From assembly GCA_028824125.1 (NCBI GenBank), contig JAPPES010000039.1, forward strand, positions 1 through 53,724: a stretch of 53,724 nucleotides of DNA, read 5' to 3'. The notes under the pieces are model-generated. The model saw nothing but the letters and a program-made list of their open reading frames with translations, had not been told where the DNA came from and did not search any database. This DNA comes from Candidatus Poribacteria bacterium. GTDB taxonomy: Bacteria; Poribacteria; WGA-4E; WGA-3G. Below, piece after piece: positions 9,037 through 18,629 of this stretch (its first letter is position 1; each line of letters starts with the position of its first letter). Both the position numbers and the translations under genes were made by a program.

Positions 9037-9153
9037 AATCTGTGTCATCTGTGCTAATCCGCGATTCTGACAACATACCAAAAACAACTTGACAGCCACA
9101 ACACCCTCTCCGCGTCTTCCGCGTAATCCGTATAATCTGCGATTCTGACAACA
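9037..9153. repeat. Direct repeat of a GCGATTCTGACAACA unit
   Basis: GCGATTCTGACAACA occurs at 9061-9075 and again at 9139-9153, 78 bp apart, each followed by CCAAAAAC. Flanking phrases such as AATCTGTGTCATCTG and TAATCCGTATAATCTGC are degenerate versions of one another. A related phrase occurs in reverse orientation at 53287-53310. This is non-coding dispersed repeat material. Confidence 0.65.
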
Positions 9154-9191
9154 CACATGCCAAAAACTTTACACACTCTTTCGGATATAAC

Positions 9192-10349
9192 CTAACTCCG
9201 ACTTGCCAATTTATTCGCAAAGATACTGATTAACCCACCTAACATCAGATACCCAAAAATTACCTCCAGCGTTACAAGCAGGCGCGCTGTGGCATTATCC
9301 GCAACAACATCACCGAAACCGAGTGTCGTAAAGGTGACGATGCTAAAATAGAAGGAATTCCAAAACGTTAGCGGTTCGCCGCTATACTTGCCAGTTGCTT
9401 GGTGAAACTGGGGTGACCAATCCTGTATCCACGCTGGTAACCACGATGGAAACGGCATATAGGCTATTGCAAATAGAAACGCAAAGAAAAGCGACCAGAA
9501 TGCCCAAAGCCCTAAATTCCGTCCATAATCGGAACTCCATCGCCATAGACGTGCCAACATCGGATTCGCTTTATTGAACGCACGAATAAACTGCTGGTCA
9601 GCGACATATCGTTTGAAAAACGGGTTAGCGACTTCATCTACATGCTGGCTATCTAAATAGAATTCAGTCGGATTTTTTGAGTTCTTGGTGAACCTACTGA
9701 TAATTGATTGGCGGATTGTGTTGGCGGTGTACTGAACATCACGAAATGAGGCAACAGCAGCAAATTTAGCACCTGTAAAACGGGTGGCACCGAGGAATGC
9801 TGCCCGATTGAAAACAGCAACGCCTGCGAAGTTTGTGCCTGTGCAGTCAAGTGTCTGTTGGAAAAGCACACGGCTAAAATTCGCTTCCTTTTGGAATTGT
9901 GCTTCATGGAAAACGGTGTTATCGTGGAATTGCGCTTGGTGGAAATCGGCGACGTTATGGAATTTTGCACGCCAAAAACTAACGCTTTTATGGAAGGTGG
10001 CACTATGATAGTTGGCACGACCGTGGAACGTAGCCTCTCGAAATTCACAGTGATGTTGCATCGTAGCTTCGTCAAAGTCGAGGTCTGCCTCAAAGATAGT
10101 GCGGCGGAAGGAAATTTCTTGCTGGAAAACGACTGTTCGGAAATTAACAATGTTTTTGAAGGTGCATCCGATACAAGATAGAGTTTTATCAATACAGATT
10201 TGATCGTTTTCGTTGCGTTCAAGTCCTGTTGCATGTAGGTCAATAACGCCTTCAATGGTACAATTGTTCAGGGAGATGTGTGAGGCATCGCTTTCCAACG
10301 CCTCAAGAAATTCCCGCGCTGCAATTGTCTCCCCGTGTTTTTCATACAT
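9192..10349 (-). CDS. Pentapeptide-repeat protein with a two-helix potassium-channel pore, copy 1
   Basis: 385 residues. Residues about 40-230 form a right-handed beta-helix of five-residue repeats in which every fifth residue is Phe or Leu (CEFREATFHGRANYHSATFH and onward). A linker follows, then one transmembrane helix (about 279-300), a pore loop with the selectivity filter TTLGFGD (341-347), and a second helix (about 357-380). This two-TM pore is the Ion_trans_2 architecture of K+ channels. There is no signal peptide, so the beta-helix is probably cytoplasmic and may act as a sensor or scaffold. A paralogue lies at 11771-12919 with one oxidoreductase gene between them. Confidence 0.85.
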   Translation of the reverse strand: MYEKHGETIAAREFLEALESDASHISLNNCTIEGVIDLHATGLERNENDQICIDKTLSCIGCTFKNIVNFRTVVFQQEISFRRTIFEADLDFDEATMQHHCEFREATFHGRANYHSATFHKSVSFWRAKFHNVADFHQAQFHDNTVFHEAQFQKEANFSRVLFQQTLDCTGTNFAGVAVFNRAAFLGATRFTGAKFAAVASFRDVQYTANTIRQSIISRFTKNSKNPTEFYLDSQHVDEVANPFFKRYVADQQFIRAFNKANPMLARLWRWSSDYGRNLGLWAFWSLFFAFLFAIAYMPFPSWLPAWIQDWSPQFHQATGKYSGEPLTFWNSFYFSIVTFTTLGFGDVVADNATARLLVTLEVIFGYLMLGGLISIFANKLASRS

Positions 10350-10453
10350 TGATATCTATCCCATAAAATGAAACGCGTATCCCTGCACTTATAGATAACC
10401 TATTATTTTTTTATGTTTTTGTTTTTGTGTAAACTTCAATACACCGTGAATGT

Positions 10454-10480
10454 AAGAGGCGCAATGAATTGCGCGACTAC
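10454..10480. repeat. Short hairpin repeat in the gap before the channel gene
   Basis: AAGAGGCGCAATGAATTGCGC (10454-10474) is the exact reverse complement of 18494-18514 and is followed by GACTAC. GCGCAATGAATTGCGC is nearly self-complementary. It is one of several variable hairpins with a conserved CTAC-type edge. No other signal was seen in 10350-10515. Confidence 0.6.
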
Positions 10481-10515
10481 AAACGCCGCTAACCTAAAGA
10501 AAATGTGAATGTATT

Positions 10516-11688
10516 TTAGATTTCGCTATAATCAAGCATTGTAGCCCATCCTTTGCTTTCCCGTATAGCATCAATAGCGATTTGGTAACGCCACCCATCA
10601 TGAAACGTCAAATACGGTTCGTGCGGGTGTCCCTCAATATCCGCAAGGAAATCACGGACGAGTGCTGTCCATTTATTTTGGATTTCATCTCCGATTTGTG
10701 GCAGGTCATCTGTTAAATTTTGGGGAACAGATAGCTCTTCAATTTCCTCACCAATATGTTTTGTGATAGGATGTAGAATGTGTCCGCCTCTGCCGACGAG
10801 TGTGCCGTGCGTACCGTAGAAAAACCAACCGCCAGTGGGTTTATGTGAAGGCACTCCCGGATGTGTGCGCATTGTCACAAGGATAGAATTGCCGGGACCT
10901 GAATTCGGATGTCCTAACTTAAAGAACGCGGAATAATCCCATTCAGCATCACATTCTCGCCACTCCAGTTTTGATGCTTCTTCGCGAGTGATCATCGTGC
11001 TTCGCCACACCCGCCAGTCGCGAATTTCTGGGACGACTGGGGTTTTCCTTGGATAGATTTTTGCCTCACCCACTGCAGACACGGTTTTCATGTCTGTCAT
11101 TCGTTCCAGCATGCCGAGTCTATGTGTGAGTCCATTGTTCAACGCGCCGCCACCGTGTGCAAGTGAACTCATCCAATTCCACGGCTTAATCATATCTGAA
11201 GGGGGACCTCCTGGAAGCCTGCGGGTGTATCCGATATCAACGGCTGTTAAATCACCGATGACTTTTTCCTGCGTCAATAGTTGACGCACATAAGCGACAC
11301 TCGGATCGTATAGATGTGTTGCCGCGAAGGCGTGTTTTAGTCCCGTGTCTTTGATAAGACTGTAGATATGACCTGCTGCTTCAGCGTTAAGTGCTAAAGG
11401 TTTTTCGCATACAATATGGCAGCCGAGTTCAACTGCCAATTCAATAACCTCGGTACGTAAAATGGCAGGCGTTGTGAGTGCTACAATATCCGGCTTATGT
11501 TCTAATAGACTCTTTCGCCAATCAATTGAAGCGTCAGGTACGCCTAATCCGGAGGCAACTTTCTGCACTATATCTGGTTTGCGTGCACAGATGGCAAGCA
11601 CTTCAACACCGTAATGTTGAAATGCTTTTGTGTGTCCTTCAGCGGACCAACCTGCGCCGACTACAACTGCTTTTAGTTTTTTGTTCAT
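10516..11688 (-). CDS. Gfo/Idh/MocA family NAD(P)-dependent oxidoreductase
   Basis: 390 residues. The N-terminal Rossmann domain has the dinucleotide-binding stretch KAVVVGAGWSAEGH, ALTTPAILRTEVIELAVELG and the family-defining CEKPLALN motif (residues about 95-102). The C-terminal alpha/beta domain contains GGGALNNGLTHRLGMLERM. Family members oxidise or reduce sugars, inositol or their derivatives; the substrate is not readable here. No signal peptide, so it is cytoplasmic, and its Rossmann core is intact. The start is ATG 11688, 80 bp downstream of the second channel gene, separated by a repeat. Confidence 0.88.
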   Translation of the reverse strand: MNKKLKAVVVGAGWSAEGHTKAFQHYGVEVLAICARKPDIVQKVASGLGVPDASIDWRKSLLEHKPDIVALTTPAILRTEVIELAVELGCHIVCEKPLALNAEAAGHIYSLIKDTGLKHAFAATHLYDPSVAYVRQLLTQEKVIGDLTAVDIGYTRRLPGGPPSDMIKPWNWMSSLAHGGGALNNGLTHRLGMLERMTDMKTVSAVGEAKIYPRKTPVVPEIRDWRVWRSTMITREEASKLEWRECDAEWDYSAFFKLGHPNSGPGNSILVTMRTHPGVPSHKPTGGWFFYGTHGTLVGRGGHILHPITKHIGEEIEELSVPQNLTDDLPQIGDEIQNKWTALVRDFLADIEGHPHEPYLTFHDGWRYQIAIDAIRESKGWATMLDYSEI

Positions 11689-11706
11689 TGCTAATTTATG
11701 GTAGAT

Positions 11707-11770
11707 TTTAGAATTACTTTGACACTCTGAATTGACGAGGTTAGGAAACCTCGCCTACCGAAATGTAAAA
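11707..11770. repeat. MITE-like repeat end plus hairpin
   Basis: TTTTAGAATTACTTTGACA at the left resembles the inner part of the TATAGTGAAATCTAAAATTA terminal repeat seen at 18412. It is followed by the palindrome CGAGGTTAGGAAACCTCG and then CCTACCGAAATGTAAAATTA. The hairpin matches those at 41405-41427 and the contig ends. Confidence 0.7.
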
Positions 11771-12919
11771 TTAACTCCGACTTGCAAGTTTATTGGCAAA
11801 AATACTAATTAGCCCGCCAAGCATAATATATCCGAAAATGACTTCAATGGTAACGAGAATGTGAGCGGGGGTATTGACTGCAACTACATCTCCAAAGCCT
11901 AATGTCGTGAAAGTTACAATGCTAAAGTAAAAGGATTTCCAAAAAGTCAAATCTCCGTTTTCATCGCCAGTAATTACCTCTTGGAATTCAGGCATAGCTT
12001 CGTGAAGCCATTCTGGATACCACGTAGGTGATTGCATATAAACAAATGAGAAGGAAAGGGCAATTAGCAGTGACCAGAGCGCCCAAAGTGCCAGGCTGCG
12101 ACCATAATCTGAACTCCATCTCCAAACCAATGCCCAAAACGGATGTTTTTCTTTAAAAGCACGTATGAACTGTTGATCCGCCACGTAACGCTTGAAAAAT
12201 GGGTTCAAAACCCCATTAATATCTTCACTATCCAAATAGAATTCGGTTGGCTGCTCTGACTGATGGGTAAATTTGTTTCGCAGCCATTGCCATACCGTGT
12301 TTGGGGTATAGCTTACGTCTCGGTAGGATACCGCAACAGCAAACCGTGCAGAAGTGAAGTCAATCTTTCCGAAAAATTTGGAATGATTAAAAACCGTGGT
12401 TTCGGAGAAGCGTGCTTGCAAACAGTCTAATTCTGTATTAAAAAAAGCACTACTGAAATGGGCAGCGTCTTGGAACATCGCATTTCTGAAAACAGCATTT
12501 TCCTGGAATTGCACCTCGTTGAAATCTGCAACCTGTTGGAAACCGGTTTGCCGGAAACATGCCTTCCCACAAAAGGTTGTTCCACGAAAAAGGGCAGGTC
12601 TTTCAAATTTCGATTCTCCAAAATCACAAGAATTTTGGAACACAGTCCTGCGGAAGTAAACAGCATCTTGAAAAACGCAATTTCCGAAAAAGACCTCTTT
12701 TTGAAAATCTGTTTTTTCGAATTTGACGCTGTTCTTGAACGTACACCCTATGCAAACAATTTCTTTATCCACCACAGATTGTTCATTGGATTCGGTTGAA
12801 AAGACGATTGCTCCTTCAATAATACAATTTGTCAAAAATACGCCTTCATAATCCGCTTGCAAAATAGAGAGGAACGTATCCGCATCAAGTGTTTGTTCGG
12901 TTCCATGGTAAACTTGCAT
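11771..12919 (-). CDS. Pentapeptide-repeat protein with a two-helix potassium-channel pore, copy 2
   Basis: 382 residues, paralogous over its full length to the protein at 9192-10349. The beta-helix (about 35-225) again has Phe at the core position of each five-residue unit (FFGNCVFQDAVYFRRTVFQN). The filter TTLGFGD is at residues 338-344, and the C-terminal helix ends in the identical ISIFANKLASRS. The junction YVADQQFIRAF between beta-helix and first membrane helix is identical in both copies, implying a conserved coupling element. The start is ATG 12919; no strong ribosome-binding site is visible. Confidence 0.85.
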   Translation of the reverse strand: MQVYHGTEQTLDADTFLSILQADYEGVFLTNCIIEGAIVFSTESNEQSVVDKEIVCIGCTFKNSVKFEKTDFQKEVFFGNCVFQDAVYFRRTVFQNSCDFGESKFERPALFRGTTFCGKACFRQTGFQQVADFNEVQFQENAVFRNAMFQDAAHFSSAFFNTELDCLQARFSETTVFNHSKFFGKIDFTSARFAVAVSYRDVSYTPNTVWQWLRNKFTHQSEQPTEFYLDSEDINGVLNPFFKRYVADQQFIRAFKEKHPFWALVWRWSSDYGRSLALWALWSLLIALSFSFVYMQSPTWYPEWLHEAMPEFQEVITGDENGDLTFWKSFYFSIVTFTTLGFGDVVAVNTPAHILVTIEVIFGYIMLGGLISIFANKLASRS

Positions 12920-13018
12920 TTAAACTCCAACTGTGGATGCAATAGTTTTGTGTTTAGACAGAAAAAGACATATAACAATTAGACTTTGAAACTGATGCTA
13001 ACAGAGCGTCCCGCATGG

Positions 13019-14497
13019 TTATGCCAAAATTTCGTTGACAACCTGTGCCTTTTCTTCAACGCCAGTTAACCGATGATCAAGTCCTTGAAACTTAAAGGTC
13101 AACCTTTCATGGTCAATGCCGAGTTGATTGAGTATAGTAGCGTTTAGGTCTCTGACAGAGACAGGGTCTTTGACGACATTGTAACTGAAATCGTCAGTTT
13201 CGCCATGAACGATACCGCCTTTGATGCCGCCACCTGCCATCCACATCGTGAAGCATTTCGGGTGATGATCTCGCCCATAATTGTCTTTCCTGAGTGCACC
13301 TTGGCAGTAGACAGTGCGTCCGAATTCTCCTCCCCACACAACGAGGGTATCATCGAGCATACCGCGTTGTTTCAGGTCTTGAACAAGTGCAGTTGCGGGT
13401 TGGTCAATGTCGCGGCACTGATTACGAATGTCATTCGGTAAGTTGCCGTGCTGATCCCAACCGCGATGGAATATTTGAACCAATCGAACATCGCGTTCCA
13501 TCATACGGCGCGCAAGGATACAGCAGTGTGCAAATGTGCCGGGTTTGTTGACATCGGGACCGTACATCTCCTTAACTTTGTCTGGTTCCTGGTTCAAATC
13601 CGTAAGCTCCGGAACAGAAGATTGCATCCTGAATGCCATCTCATATTGCGAGATACGTGCATGTGTTTCTGGATCACCAACTTCCTCATAGATTTCTTCG
13701 TTGAGTTTGACAAGCGTGTCAAGCATGCGTTTGCGTCCCTTTTCACTCATACCTTTCGGATTTGAGAGGAATAGCACAGGATCGCCTTGGCTGCGAAGTA
13801 GCACGCCTTGATGCTCGGAGGGTAAGAATCCAGCCCCCCAAAGTCGATTATAGAGTGCTTGTGCCGATTTTCTACCTGTCCACGTTGCATTCATCACAAT
13901 GAAAGCAGGTAAATTATTGTTTTCAGTGCCTAACCCGTAGCTCAGCCATGCGCCAAGGCTCGGTTTACCGGGCGTTTCATCACCAGTGCAGACAAAAGTG
14001 ATAGCTGGGTCGTGGTTAATCGCATCGGTATGAACACTTTTGACAATGGCAATGTCTTTCACCATAGATGCGGTGTGCGGTAGCAACTCACTAAGCCATG
14101 CACCATCGCTGCCATTATCGTGCTGTTTGAACTCAAAAATAGAGGGTGCGATTGGAAAACGGGATTGTCCAGAGGTCATCGTCGTGAGACGTTGCCCCAT
14201 CCGGACGGTCTCTGGTAGGTCTTTATCAAACCATTCACCCATTTTCGGTTTATAGTCGAACATGTCCATCTGTGAAGGTGCACCGGACATGAATAGATAG
14301 ATTGCCCGTTTTGCTTTCGGTGCAAAGTGCGGGAGTCCTGGCAACCCGCCAGTCTGTGGCACTGCTTGCTGTTCAAGAGCATTAACGATACTACTCGGTA
14401 ACATTGATGCAAGAGCTGCACCGCCAAGTCCCATCGCGCACTTTCCAAAGAATTGGCGGCGTGTTTCAAGTTTCAGATATTCCTTAATTGGGTCCAT
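13019..14497 (-). CDS. DUF1501 protein with twin-arginine-like leader, copy A
   Basis: 492 residues. The N-terminus carries [19 protein letters not shown], a twin-arginine-type export signal (residues about 12-40). The body is the DUF1501 alkaline-phosphatase/sulfatase-like fold: [59 protein letters not shown] and [13 protein letters not shown], with metal-type Asp and His residues. DUF1501 genes in planctomycete-like bacteria usually accompany DUF1549/DUF1553 proteins; one is upstream at 20437-24396. Copy B at 14719-16197 has the same length and differs at only a small fraction of positions. The enzymatic activity is not established. Confidence 0.9.
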   Translation of the reverse strand: MDPIKEYLKLETRRQFFGKCAMGLGGAALASMLPSSIVNALEQQAVPQTGGLPGLPHFAPKAKRAIYLFMSGAPSQMDMFDYKPKMGEWFDKDLPETVRMGQRLTTMTSGQSRFPIAPSIFEFKQHDNGSDGAWLSELLPHTASMVKDIAIVKSVHTDAINHDPAITFVCTGDETPGKPSLGAWLSYGLGTENNNLPAFIVMNATWTGRKSAQALYNRLWGAGFLPSEHQGVLLRSQGDPVLFLSNPKGMSEKGRKRMLDTLVKLNEEIYEEVGDPETHARISQYEMAFRMQSSVPELTDLNQEPDKVKEMYGPDVNKPGTFAHCCILARRMMERDVRLVQIFHRGWDQHGNLPNDIRNQCRDIDQPATALVQDLKQRGMLDDTLVVWGGEFGRTVYCQGALRKDNYGRDHHPKCFTMWMAGGGIKGGIVHGETDDFSYNVVKDPVSVRDLNATILNQLGIDHERLTFKFQGLDHRLTGVEEKAQVVNEILA

Positions 14498-14575
14498 TGT
14501 TATCTCCTTTGCGATATCTACTCCTTAATTCAGACGTTGGGTATGTAAAAAATTGTTAAAAATGATATGCACCTA

Positions 14576-14670
14576 TCGCCCCGCTGGGGCTATATTCAGC
14601 CACAAAATACAAGAAATCGAGGCTAACGAGTTCGGATAAATCCGGTGCGGTTAGAAACCGCACCTACCAC
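14576..14670. repeat. Two unrelated hairpins in the gap between the DUF1501 copies
   Basis: GCCCCGCTGGGGC (14578-14590) is a palindrome also found four times in 25803-26022. GGTGCGGTTAGAAACCGCACC (about 14648-14668), followed by TACC, is a second hairpin of the variable-stem class ending in CCTAC. Confidence 0.75.
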
Positions 14671-14718
14671 AGGGTAAAATAAAGTGGTCTTAGGAAACAC
14701 GCTGTCAGCAATATTGAG

Positions 14719-16197
14719 TTATGCCAATATCTCATTGACAACCCGCGCTTTTTCCTCTACGCCAGTTAAGCGATGGTCAAGTCCTTGGAACTTAAAGGTC
14801 AACCTTTCGTGGTCAATGCCGAGTTGGTTGAGAATGGTAGCGTTTAAATCGCGCACAGAGACAGGGTCTTTGATAACGTTGTAACTGAAGTCGTCAGTTT
14901 CACCGTAGACGATCCCACCTTTAATACCAGCACCTGCCATCCACATCGTGAAGCACTTCGGATGATGGTCGCGCCCGTAATTATCCTTTTTGAGCGCACC
15001 TTGGCAATAGACAGTACGTCCAAATTCGCCACCCCAGACAACAAGCGTATCATCAAGCATGCCACGTTGCTTCAGGTCTTGAACGAGTGCGGTTGCGGGT
15101 TGGTCAATATCGCGCGCCTGATTCCGGATGTTCTTGGGTAGATCGCCGTGCTGGTCCCAACCGCGATGGAATATTTGAACGAGTCGAACATCGCGCTCCA
15201 TCATGCGGCGTGCAAGAATACAGCAATTAGCAAATGTGCCGGGTGTGTCGACCTCAGGACCGTACATCTCTTTAACTTTATCAGACTCCTGCTTTAAGTC
15301 TGTAAGTTCAGGGACAGAGGTCTGCATACGGTACGCCATCTCATATTGTGAGATACGTGCATGTGTTTCTGGATCGCCTACTTCCTCATAGATCTCCTCG
15401 TTAAGTTTGACAAGCGTGTCAAGCATCCGTTTGCGTCCCTTTTCACTCATGCCTTTCGGATTTGAGAGGAATAGCACCGGATCGCCTTGACTGCGGAGTA
15501 ACACGCCTTGATGTTCTGATGGAAGAAAACCAGAACCCCAGAGGCGGTTGTAGAGTGCTTGTGCCCCCTTCGGCCCACTCCATGTTGCGTTCATCACAAT
15601 AAAAGCGGGCAGGTTTTGATTTTCACTGCCAAGCCCGTAGCTCAGCCATGCGCCGAGACTCGGTTTGCCAGGTGTTTCGTCACCAGTGCAGACAAAAGTG
15701 ATAGCTGGGTCATGATTAATTGCATCAGTATGAACACTTTTAACGATGGCAATGTCTTTCACCATAGATGCAGTATGTGGCAATAATTCGCTAAGCCATG
15801 CGCCATCGCTGCCGTTATCATGCTTTTTGAATTCAAAAATAGAAGGGGCAATCGGAAAACGGGCTTGTCCTGAAGTCATTGTGGTGAGACGTTGTCCCAT
15901 CCGGACCGTCTCCGGTAAATCTTTATCAAAGAATTCCCCCATCTTCGGTTTATAGTCAAACAGGTCCATTTGCGAAGGCGCGCCAGACATAAATAGATAG
16001 ATTGCCCGTTTCGCCTTCGGTGCAAAGTGTGGCAGTTCTGGTAAACCGCCGACTCGCGTGCCAGCTTGTTGTTCAAGGGCATTCACAATACTACTCGGTA
16101 GCATTGAGGCAAGGGCTGCACCGCCAAGTCCCATCGCGCATTTGCCAAAGAATTGGCGGCGTGTTTCAAGTTTCAAATATTCTTTAATCGGGTCCAT
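14719..16197 (-). CDS. DUF1501 protein with twin-arginine-like leader, copy B
   Basis: 492 residues, collinear with copy A without gaps; the two genes lie exactly 1,700 bp apart, consistent with a recent tandem duplication. The leader [18 protein letters not shown] is identical. Substitutions cluster in the region after the leader and around residues 200-215 and 310-330. The start ATG 16197 has AAAGGAGATGAAC-like sequence upstream. It is probably exported by Tat and acts outside the cytoplasm with the PSD1 protein encoded upstream on the same strand. Confidence 0.9.
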   Translation of the reverse strand: MDPIKEYLKLETRRQFFGKCAMGLGGAALASMLPSSIVNALEQQAGTRVGGLPELPHFAPKAKRAIYLFMSGAPSQMDLFDYKPKMGEFFDKDLPETVRMGQRLTTMTSGQARFPIAPSIFEFKKHDNGSDGAWLSELLPHTASMVKDIAIVKSVHTDAINHDPAITFVCTGDETPGKPSLGAWLSYGLGSENQNLPAFIVMNATWSGPKGAQALYNRLWGSGFLPSEHQGVLLRSQGDPVLFLSNPKGMSEKGRKRMLDTLVKLNEEIYEEVGDPETHARISQYEMAYRMQTSVPELTDLKQESDKVKEMYGPEVDTPGTFANCCILARRMMERDVRLVQIFHRGWDQHGDLPKNIRNQARDIDQPATALVQDLKQRGMLDDTLVVWGGEFGRTVYCQGALKKDNYGRDHHPKCFTMWMAGAGIKGGIVYGETDDFSYNVIKDPVSVRDLNATILNQLGIDHERLTFKFQGLDHRLTGVEEKARVVNEILA

Positions 16198-16248
16198 TGT
16201 TCATCTCCTTTGCAATGCCTACTGCTTATTTTGGGACATTGCTATGCT

Positions 16249-16395
16249 TTACTTATTTGCAGGTGGTGGTTGAATATTCAGTTCCACTGATGCTGGGATA
16301 TCCAGTTCTAAATCCGGTAGTTGTTCAAGTAATTTTTCAAGTGGTTCCATATCCTGAATCGGATTATTCCTAACTTTTAAACTGTTCAATTTGAC
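16249..16395 (-). pseudogene. Detached, frameshifted C-terminal cap of the LRR gene at 16370-18382
   Basis: In a different frame from the LRR gene, this stretch encodes LNSLKVRNNPIQDMEPLEKL, then a LLEQLPDLELDIP-type tail, and stops with TAA at 16249-16251. The other LRR proteins here end in the same NPIQDMEPL...LP.LELDI cap, in frame. The in-frame product instead ends at 16370 with IEQFKS. A short deletion or frameshift near 16385-16395 has therefore separated the cap from the protein. Confidence 0.75.
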
Positions 16396-18382
16396 TAATG
16401 TCGGTGATTAGGTTACGGTCAACATGCAAAACACTTAACTGTGTGGCTCCAGCAATCGGTGAAATGTCTTGAATTTGATTATCTCCAAGTCCCAACTCAA
16501 TCAAACGTGTTAGATTGATAAGTGGTGAGATATCGTTGATTTGATTACCCCAGATCACCAACTTCGTCAACAGAGTCAAGTTTGTGATAGGTTTGATGTC
16601 GCTGATTTGATTACGCCAAGCCCATAATTCTGCCAATCGATTCATACCAGCAAGTGGTTTTATATCACTAATTGAATTACCTCCGATATTTAACTCTACT
16701 AACGAAACCAATCCAGTTAGAGGTGTGATGTCATTGATCTGATTTCTATGAAGTCGTAACTTTGTCAACTGCGTTAAGTTTGCGATCGGTTTTATGTCGG
16801 TGATCTGATTATTACTCAGCCATAACTCAGACAATTGCGTCAGTCCACTGATTGACATTATATCACTAATCTGATTTCCCCAAAGCCATAACTTTTTTAA
16901 CTGTTTCAAGTTTGTGATTGGTTTTATGTCACTAATCTGGTTTCCGCCGAGGGATAGTTCTGTTAACTCTGTTAATCCACTGAGCGGTGTGAGATCGCTG
17001 ATTTGATTCTCCTTGAGGTATAATCCTGTTAACTTTGTTAATCCACTGAGCGGTGTGAGATCATTGATTTGATTCTTGCGAAGTTGCAAAGTGATTAAAC
17101 CCGTTGCTTTTTCCAACCCTGTTAAGTCTTTTATGTTTTTGTTATAAGCATGCAGCTGCTCTAATGCTGCCAGCTTTTCTGGCGGGACAGTGTCGTTGCG
17201 TCGCAGACCGAGTGCTTGCCGGACAACGTTGGCTAAGTTGGCATCAGGAATTGTGGGATCTGGGGCACCTACTTGAATATCTAATCTCAAATTCGGAAGT
17301 CGTGTTTGTAGTTTCTGAAGTGGTTCCATATCCTGAATTGGATTTCCTTTAACAACCAATCGCGTTAAACCTGTTAAATTTTCAATGGGACTAACATCGC
17401 GGATTTCATTGTTATTGAGCCGCAATTCTGTAAGTTGCGTTAAATTGGCAAGCGGTGTGATGTCACTGACGTCATTGTTATGGAGCCACAATTCTGTAAG
17501 TTGCATTAAATTGGCAAGCGGTGTGATGTCACTGATTTTATTGTTTGAAAGACGTAGCTCTATAAGTTGTGTCAAGTTGGCAAGTGGCGCGATGTCACTA
17601 ATCTGACTGTACCCAATAGTTAGGTCTTTCAATTGGGGCAGATTAGCGAGGGGTGTGATGTCAAACTGATTACCCGTGAGGTTTAGTCTTGTCAATTGTG
17701 TTAAGTTAGTAAGTGGTGTGATGTCGCTGATTTCATTGTATGAAAGGTATAGTTTCGTCAATTGTGTCAAATTAGCGAGGGATGTGATGTTTGGGATTTC
17801 ATTTCTTTGTAGCCATAACTCAATGAGTTGCGTCAAGTTAGCGAGGGGCGTGATGTCGCGAATTTCATTAGCATCAAGAGATAACCACGTCAATTGTGTC
17901 AAATTAGCGAGGGGTTTTATGTCAATGATTTGATTTCCTTGAAGCGATAACTTTGCTAATTGCTTCATCCCTGCAAGAAACCTGATGTCGCTAATTTGAT
18001 TATCAGTAAGATATAACTCTGTCAGTTGATTTAGCTGTGTGAGAGGTTTTATGTCGCTGATTTGGTTAAACCCGAGACGTAAATAGGTCAATTGATTTAG
18101 CTCAGTTAATGGTGTAATATCACTGATTTGATTTCCTTGAAGTTCTAAAGTCGTTAATCCCGTTGCTTTTTCCAGTCCCGTTAGGTCTTTTATCTCTTTT
18201 TTATAGGCTTGCAGCTTCTCCAATTCTTCCAATTCCTTTTGTGGAATAGGATCCGTTGGACCTAAATCGAGTGCTTCACGCACAGCGGCAGCTAAATTAG
18301 CATCCGGTATTGTCACAGCATGGCTGGATGAATAGATGAGAGAAGCGATGAGTATGATAAATATAAGACAATAATTTTTCAT
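16370..18382 (-). CDS. Secreted internalin-like leucine-rich repeat protein with two cap domains
   Basis: 670 residues. Signal peptide MKNYCLIFIILIASLIYSSSHA; GAGGTGACATT precedes ATG 18382. A helical N-cap (IPDANLAAAVREALDLGPTD, then LTGLEKATGL) is followed by about a dozen 22-residue repeats of the LTxLxLxxNQISDIxPLxN type. An NPIQDMEPL cap closes the first solenoid near residue 355; a second N-cap (IPDANLANVVRQALGL, about 388) starts a second solenoid of about 10 repeats. The protein thus looks like two fused LRR units. The final cap is out of frame (see 16249-16395). Such LRR solenoids bind proteins; likely surface or periplasmic. Confidence 0.88.
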   Translation of the reverse strand: MKNYCLIFIILIASLIYSSSHAVTIPDANLAAAVREALDLGPTDPIPQKELEELEKLQAYKKEIKDLTGLEKATGLTTLELQGNQISDITPLTELNQLTYLRLGFNQISDIKPLTQLNQLTELYLTDNQISDIRFLAGMKQLAKLSLQGNQIIDIKPLANLTQLTWLSLDANEIRDITPLANLTQLIELWLQRNEIPNITSLANLTQLTKLYLSYNEISDITPLTNLTQLTRLNLTGNQFDITPLANLPQLKDLTIGYSQISDIAPLANLTQLIELRLSNNKISDITPLANLMQLTELWLHNNDVSDITPLANLTQLTELRLNNNEIRDVSPIENLTGLTRLVVKGNPIQDMEPLQKLQTRLPNLRLDIQVGAPDPTIPDANLANVVRQALGLRRNDTVPPEKLAALEQLHAYNKNIKDLTGLEKATGLITLQLRKNQINDLTPLSGLTKLTGLYLKENQISDLTPLSGLTELTELSLGGNQISDIKPITNLKQLKKLWLWGNQISDIMSISGLTQLSELWLSNNQITDIKPIANLTQLTKLRLHRNQINDITPLTGLVSLVELNIGGNSISDIKPLAGMNRLAELWAWRNQISDIKPITNLTLLTKLVIWGNQINDISPLINLTRLIELGLGDNQIQDISPIAGATQLSVLHVDRNLITDISQIEQFKS

Positions 18383-18411
18383 AATGTCACCTCATTGGAA
18401 AGTCTGGTACA

Positions 18412-18611
18412 TTATAGTGAAATCTAAAATTACTTGGACAGTTCTTTATAGGTTTGATACGTTTAATGTGAATGTCGGACGCACATTCATCAAGCGCAAT
18501 TCATTGCGCCTCTTCCTGTAGGAGCGACCTCCTGGTCGCGACTTTAAAAACTGTAGCACACTTTGTCCGTGCCGAGTGACAATGTCCAGTTAATTATAAA
18601 ATCCACTATAA
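18412..18611. repeat. MITE-like element, 200 bp, with TATAGTG terminal inverted repeats
   Basis: The left end TTATAGTGAAATCTAAAATT and the reverse complement of the right end (TTATAGTGGATTTTATAATT) are imperfect inverted repeats of about 30 bp. Between them are three hairpins: TGAATGT..ACATTCA, GCGCAATTCATTGCGC, and GTAGGAGCGACC..GGTCGCGAC. It fills the gap between two LRR genes and encodes nothing. Confidence 0.8.
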
Positions 18612-18629
18612 CTGTACCATAATTACACC

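Noticed and set aside
9032..9220. 62-residue ORF upstream of the channel gene stop
   Set aside because: It lies across the degenerate direct repeats and overlaps the real gene; no ribosome-binding site.
9653..10255. 200-residue minus-strand ORF overlapping the first channel gene
   Set aside because: It is the shifted frame of the pentapeptide repeats, which stay open because of their codon periodicity.
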